Source of the DNA: an uncultured Bacilli bacterium
Lineage (GTDB): Bacteria > Bacillota_I > Bacilli_A > RF39 > UBA660
Direction of reading: 5' to 3'
NCBI GenBank assembly: GCA_949113215.1
Contig: CARZYU010000035.1
Coordinates: 1-7,266 of the forward strand
DNA length: 7,266 bases
In this document: positions 4,451 to 7,266 of the stretch, piece by piece
Position numbering within the stretch: the stretch's first letter is position 1
How the letters are laid out: the number at the start of each line of letters is the position of its first letter
Translations under genes and position numbers: made by a program
Notes under the pieces: generated by a model
The model's database searches: none
Told to the model about the DNA's origin: nothing
Seen by the model: the letters and a program-made list of their open reading frames with translations, nothing else

Positions 4451-6406
4451 TTTGGGGGGGGTACTTTAGAAAATAAGAAGAAAAACAGAAAAGTAGGAGT
4501 CGGAATTTTGTCGATTCTATTGGTTCTGGTTCTTCTATTAGGTGCTTCTTTTGCCTGGTTCACTTTAACTTTAAATGGAACGAAACAAAATGTAGTTAAG
4601 GTCGGAAAATTATCTTTGGTGTTGACCGAAGGAGACGCTATTACGATTGATAGTATTGTGCCAACTTATACGAATGCGGCACTTAGTGAGACTCCTTATA
4701 CGTTTACGGTTGGAAACAATGGAACAGTGGATGCCGATTATCAGATCTACTTAGATAATAAGGGGACTATCACCAATCTTTCTCGTTTTAATTATGCTTT
4801 AAAGAAAGATGGAAAATTATTAAGTATCAATGCTCTTTCGAAACTGAGCAATTCTATGTTGTTTCAAGGAATGATTCATCCAGGAGAAAGTAGTTCTTAT
4901 GAACTCTACATTTGGTTAGATGCCAATACGACAAGTAAACAAGTCGAAAGTCTTTTAACAGGAACGTATGAAAGTGCGATCCGAATTGAAAGCAATCAAC
5001 CCAGAGAAAAGAAATTATCCAGTTTGGTTGCTCATGCCTGTGATGGAGTAGAAAATTGTACCAAAGAAGTTGGAGATACAACCTATTTTCAAAATGGATA
5101 TTATGGTGCTGACTCTAATAGGAAATATATCTGGTACTCTGGAAAAATGTGGATAGCGACGAATTATGATAGCAATGGAAATGTCAAAGCAGTTACTGCT
5201 ACAGAACAGACTTACATGCCATGGGGACCAACATTGGATTATAAGGGAAGCTATGTCGAAAGTTGGATCAATGAACAATTCTTACCAAGTTTAAATAACT
5301 ATGAAAAATTGCTCGTAACCGATTATACTTGGAATTATTCGAGTGAAACAGGTAGTAATTTTGCTGATCCGATTGGAACAGATAAAATGTTGACATCTCC
5401 TGTAGGCTTATTAAATAAGGAAGAGATTTACTATGGATCCGATCAAGATGAATGGATCAATTCCGTTGATGTTATTTTAGGTATGCTAGGACAATACTAC
5501 TATACTTTAACTCCTACGATGGCTAATAACATATTTGTAGGAGGTATGGGACACTTAGGTTATGGTGACTATAGTCTTAATAAGACTGATTTTGCCGGAG
5601 TGCTTCCAGCTATTGTGTTCAAAAATAGTGTTACGATTGTTTCTGGAAGTGGTACTAAGAGTGATCCGTATCGATTAAAAGGTGATGAACCTGGAAAACA
5701 AAACGAATTATTAAGTACAAGATACAGTGGAGAGTATGTGGCATTTGGGGAAGGCATCAATTCAAGCTATCGTATTAGTGAGATCGAAGAGGGAAAAGTA
5801 AAACTAATTTCTACCAATGCATTAAAAGAGATTGCCATTACCACAGATGGAAAAGAACGTTGGCAAAATTTAAATGAAGATTACTATGAGGTGAGTGATA
5901 CACCAAGTTATCCTTATGTGATTGAGGGAGGAAATTACTTACATTACGATGCAAACTCAAAAGACTATCCTGCTGCTTATTTCTTAAATCATGAGTTTTT
6001 AACGACAATCAGTGGTTATATTTCTTCAAGCGATAAAAATATGATTTTAACGAATCAAAACTTTTATACAGGAACTGTAACGGGAAGTAGTAGTTATAAA
6101 AATGCAAAAGATACAACGAAAGCAGTAATTGCAACAGTGGGATTGCCTATCTTAGGGGAAACATTCAATATTCCTCAGAAGGAAGATGCTGTTTATCCAA
6201 AGAATATTTCGGTCAATGGAGATAGTACTTTATTTATGACGAATGATGGAAATGTTCCGTATTACCAATTTCAAAATAGTTACTTTAATGGCAGTGCTTC
6301 AAGCGATATTACGTCCTTCCGACCTAGTTTCTACTTAAAGGATACGGTTAAAATCAAAGGTGGAAGTGGAACCAAGACGGATCCTTATATTCTAAGTATC
6401 AATTAA
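4430..6406 (+). CDS. TasA/SipW-type secreted surface protein, copy 2, frame open
   Basis: This 658-residue protein starts at GTG 4430 with a good Shine-Dalgarno; a longer frame start at 4379 would lie in the promoter. Residues 1-21 form a lysine-rich n-region containing Gly-Gly-Gly from the poly-G run. A hydrophobic core (about 22-40) ends GASFAWFTLTLNG, like the A-x-FT signal ends of TasA/camelysin-type SipW substrates. Next is a TasA/camelysin-like beta domain (about 45-190; NNGTVDADYQIYLDN, HPGESSSYELYIWLDANTT). Module A (about 200-417) has HACDGVENC, IWYSGKMW, WINEQFLPSL and a GSGTKSDPYRL end. Module B (about 425-658) has GEYVAFGEGINSSYRISEIE, YFLNHEFL and a GSGTKTDPYILSIN end. The modules look DUF6273-like. 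No LPXTG, repeat anchor or C-terminal membrane segment is present, so the mature protein is predicted to be released or held non-covalently. Function is unknown; a fibre, adhesin or shielding role is inference. Confidence 0.85.
   Translation: MEKEKIDFGGGTLENKKKNRKVGVGILSILLVLVLLLGASFAWFTLTLNGTKQNVVKVGKLSLVLTEGDAITIDSIVPTYTNAALSETPYTFTVGNNGTVDADYQIYLDNKGTITNLSRFNYALKKDGKLLSINALSKLSNSMLFQGMIHPGESSSYELYIWLDANTTSKQVESLLTGTYESAIRIESNQPREKKLSSLVAHACDGVENCTKEVGDTTYFQNGYYGADSNRKYIWYSGKMWIATNYDSNGNVKAVTATEQTYMPWGPTLDYKGSYVESWINEQFLPSLNNYEKLLVTDYTWNYSSETGSNFADPIGTDKMLTSPVGLLNKEEIYYGSDQDEWINSVDVILGMLGQYYYTLTPTMANNIFVGGMGHLGYGDYSLNKTDFAGVLPAIVFKNSVTIVSGSGTKSDPYRLKGDEPGKQNELLSTRYSGEYVAFGEGINSSYRISEIEEGKVKLISTNALKEIAITTDGKERWQNLNEDYYEVSDTPSYPYVIEGGNYLHYDANSKDYPAAYFLNHEFLTTISGYISSSDKNMILTNQNFYTGTVTGSSSYKNAKDTTKAVIATVGLPILGETFNIPQKEDAVYPKNISVNGDSTLFMTNDGNVPYYQFQNSYFNGSASSDITSFRPSFYLKDTVKIKGGSGTKTDPYILSIN
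4454..4461 (+). repeat. Poly-G tract (G8) in copy 2 signal-peptide n-region
   Basis: Eight consecutive G occur in an AT-rich gene, read GGG GGG plus parts of the flanking codons. Most glycines elsewhere in the protein use GGA or GGT. At G8 the frame from GTG 4430 is open; gain or loss of one or two G would close it soon after the start. Confidence 0.8.
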
Positions 6407-6424
6407 AAGTAATAACGTATAAAA

Positions 6425-6454
6425 AAACAGAAACCTAAATGATGGTTTCTGTTT
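6425..6454 (-). terminator. Terminator of the pilB-type gene, possibly bidirectional
   Basis: A perfect 11-bp stem pairs 6425-6435 (AAACAGAAACC on +) with 6444-6454 around an 8-nt loop. On the minus strand it is followed by a T run (A7 at 6421-6427 on +), the intrinsic-terminator form for the leftward gene. The leftward stop codon (6435-6437) lies at the stem-loop junction. On the plus strand only TTTCTTC follows, so termination of the rightward surface gene here would be weaker but plausible. Confidence 0.8.
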
Positions 6455-7265
6455 CTTCGTTGATAGGAGTAATTTGTATTTCTTTTAAGTTTTCTTCTAT
6501 GATGGGGATTGGTTCCTCAGAAAGGGGAGAATTTGGTAATTCTTCCTTTGACTCGCTTTCCTTAGGAGATATTTCTTCTGGTTGTGGTTGTTCTTGTGGT
6601 GTTTCGGTTTCTTCTGTTTTTTCTATCTTGTTTTGATCAAGACCTGCTTTGACAAAGGCTTCTCCATAGTTTTGATCTAGCTCATCGTCAATTTCCACCA
6701 TTTTATAAATTTCTTCAAAGGTCGTTTGTCCCTCTAATACTTTTTCTAAACCGTCTTGTAACAAAGTAGTGACATCACTGGTATAAACTAATTTGCGCAA
6801 ATCGTCTTTCGAAAGGTTCTCGTTATTGATAGCATCTCTAATTTCTTCGTTGATTAAAAGAACTTCTTGGATGGCTGTTCTTCCACGGTAATGATGACAG
6901 TCGGGACATCCTTCTTCTTTTGCCTGATAAATTTGTTCTACTTCTTTTCCTAAGAGTTGTTTGAATACCTTTTTTTCATAGGGAGTTGTTTCTCTTGGAC
7001 TTCTACAGGTAGGACATAATGTTTTGACCAGTCTTTGTGAAATGATTCCCTCTAAGGCACTAGACAATAAGTATTTCTCTACGTTCATATCGAGAAGTCG
7101 TTCGATGGTACTTAAGGAGTTATTGGTATGAATGGTTGATAAAACCAAATGTCCTGTGATCGAGGCACGCACGGCAATTTGAGCGGTTTCACTATCACGA
7201 ATTTCTCCAATTAATATAACATTAGGATCTTGTCTTAATATAGAACGTAGGGCAGTAGCAAAGGT
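6435..7265 (-). CDS. pilB: PilB/GspE-type secretion or pilus assembly ATPase, C-terminal part (5' end outside window)
   Basis: The minus-strand frame is open to the window edge and gives 276 residues; the GTG at 7172 lies inside the ATPase core and is not the start. Visible motifs are the Walker B region VILIGEIRD (16-24), the His box ASITGHLVLSTIHTNN (34-49), and a four-cysteine zinc motif CPTC (84-87) and CPDC (120-123) followed by YRGRTAIQEVL. These define the PilB/GspE/PulE family, hexameric cytoplasmic motors for type IV pilus or type II-like machines; ComGA-type competence ATPases usually lack the cysteine motif. Walker A lies outside the window. After the normal family end (LEGQTTFEEIYKMVE, near residue 191) there is an unusual tail of about 85 residues rich in Glu, Pro and Ser. 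The gene converges on the surface cassettes, so a functional link to them is not shown by the layout. Confidence 0.85.
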   Translation of the reverse strand, partial: TFATALRSILRQDPNVILIGEIRDSETAQIAVRASITGHLVLSTIHTNNSLSTIERLLDMNVEKYLLSSALEGIISQRLVKTLCPTCRSPRETTPYEKKVFKQLLGKEVEQIYQAKEEGCPDCHHYRGRTAIQEVLLINEEIRDAINNENLSKDDLRKLVYTSDVTTLLQDGLEKVLEGQTTFEEIYKMVEIDDELDQNYGEAFVKAGLDQNKIEKTEETETPQEQPQPEEISPKESESKEELPNSPLSEEPIPIIEENLKEIQITPINEETETII

Positions 7266-7266
7266 C

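Larger units (their letters stand above)
2337..6406 (+). repeat. Tandem duplication of a complete surface-protein cassette
   Basis: Two direct cassettes of about 2 kb (2337-4376 and 4379-6406) each contain promoter, start module, poly-G, signal segment, TasA-like domain and two C-terminal modules. The proteins align end to end with essentially one inserted residue and about 60-65% identity by eye, so the duplication is not recent. Islands of exact identity remain: 39 bp at 2370/4412, 30 bp at 3370/5420 and 31 bp at 4300/6347. Confidence 0.9.

Noticed and set aside
4430..4600. Type IV pilin precursor identity for the surface proteins, given the nearby PilB-type gene
   Set aside because: No prepilin peptidase site with F+1 and E+5 is present; the signal ends in A-x-FT as in TasA-type proteins.
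4366..5760. Several minus-strand open frames of 63-87 codons across cassette 2
   Set aside because: They lie antisense to a well supported coding gene, have no ribosome binding sites and no recognisable motifs.
6439..6636. Plus-strand frame rich in Ser, Gly and Cys
   Set aside because: It is the antisense of the Glu/Pro-rich tail of the PilB-type gene; its composition is a mirror of that low-complexity region.
1..7266. Prophage, insertion sequence, CRISPR, tRNA, rRNA or riboswitch
   Set aside because: No transposase or integrase motifs, inverted terminal repeats, regularly spaced repeats or cloverleaf were found, and leaders are too short for riboswitches.

Overview
The window comes from an AT-rich, low-GC Gram-positive-type bacterium. 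Visible signs are strong GGAGG-type ribosome binding sites, sigma-A-like promoters, T-tract hairpin terminators and A/T-rich codon choice. TGG is the working Trp codon and TGA appears to be a stop, so this looks like standard bacterial code rather than Mycoplasma code. The gene content (clostridial/bacilli-type ThyX and Tmk, HemW, TasA/SipW-type secreted proteins, a PilB-type ATPase) suggests a Bacillota or related gut-type lineage. That placement is inference.

Left part (1-2301, + strand) is housekeeping. It holds the C-terminus of HemW, then an HD-domain phosphohydrolase 4 nt downstream. A textbook promoter (TTGACA, 17 bp, TATACT) that starts inside the HD gene's stop region then drives thyX and tmk. 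The last two are consecutive steps of dTTP synthesis (dUMP to dTMP to dTDP), and the Shine-Dalgarno of tmk overlaps the thyX stop. In this sequence thyX carries a one-base frameshift at a T4 run (1358-1361), which separates residues 1-179 from a well conserved C-terminal quarter.

Middle part (2302-6406, + strand) is the most interesting. Two tandem paralogous cassettes each carry their own extended -10 promoter, an identical 39-bp ribosome-binding/start module, and a roughly 660-residue secreted protein. The proteins have a SipW/TasA-like signal segment, a TasA/camelysin-like N-terminal domain, and two diverged modules that each end in a GxGTxxxPYxI-type strand. A short hairpin terminator separates the cassettes and follows directly on the stop codon of the first. 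Just after the start codon, in the cytoplasmic n-region of the signal peptide, each gene has a poly-G run: G8 in copy 2 (frame open) and G6 in copy 1 (frame closed). Restoring two G in copy 1 gives a protein that aligns gaplessly with copy 2 through the signal peptide. The rest of copy 1 is fully open although the paralogs have diverged (about 60-65% identity by eye). This is the layout of a slipped-strand phase-variation locus, with copy 1 OFF and copy 2 ON. Because thyX also has a homopolymer indel, sequencing or assembly error is the main competing explanation.

Right part (6407-7266, - strand) holds the C-terminal portion of a PilB/GspE-type secretion or pilus ATPase. It runs off the window edge and carries an unusual acidic Pro/Glu-rich tail of about 85 residues. 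It converges on the surface cassettes and ends in an 11-bp stem terminator. No RNA genes, CRISPR arrays, insertion sequences or intergenic gaps above 300 bases were seen.
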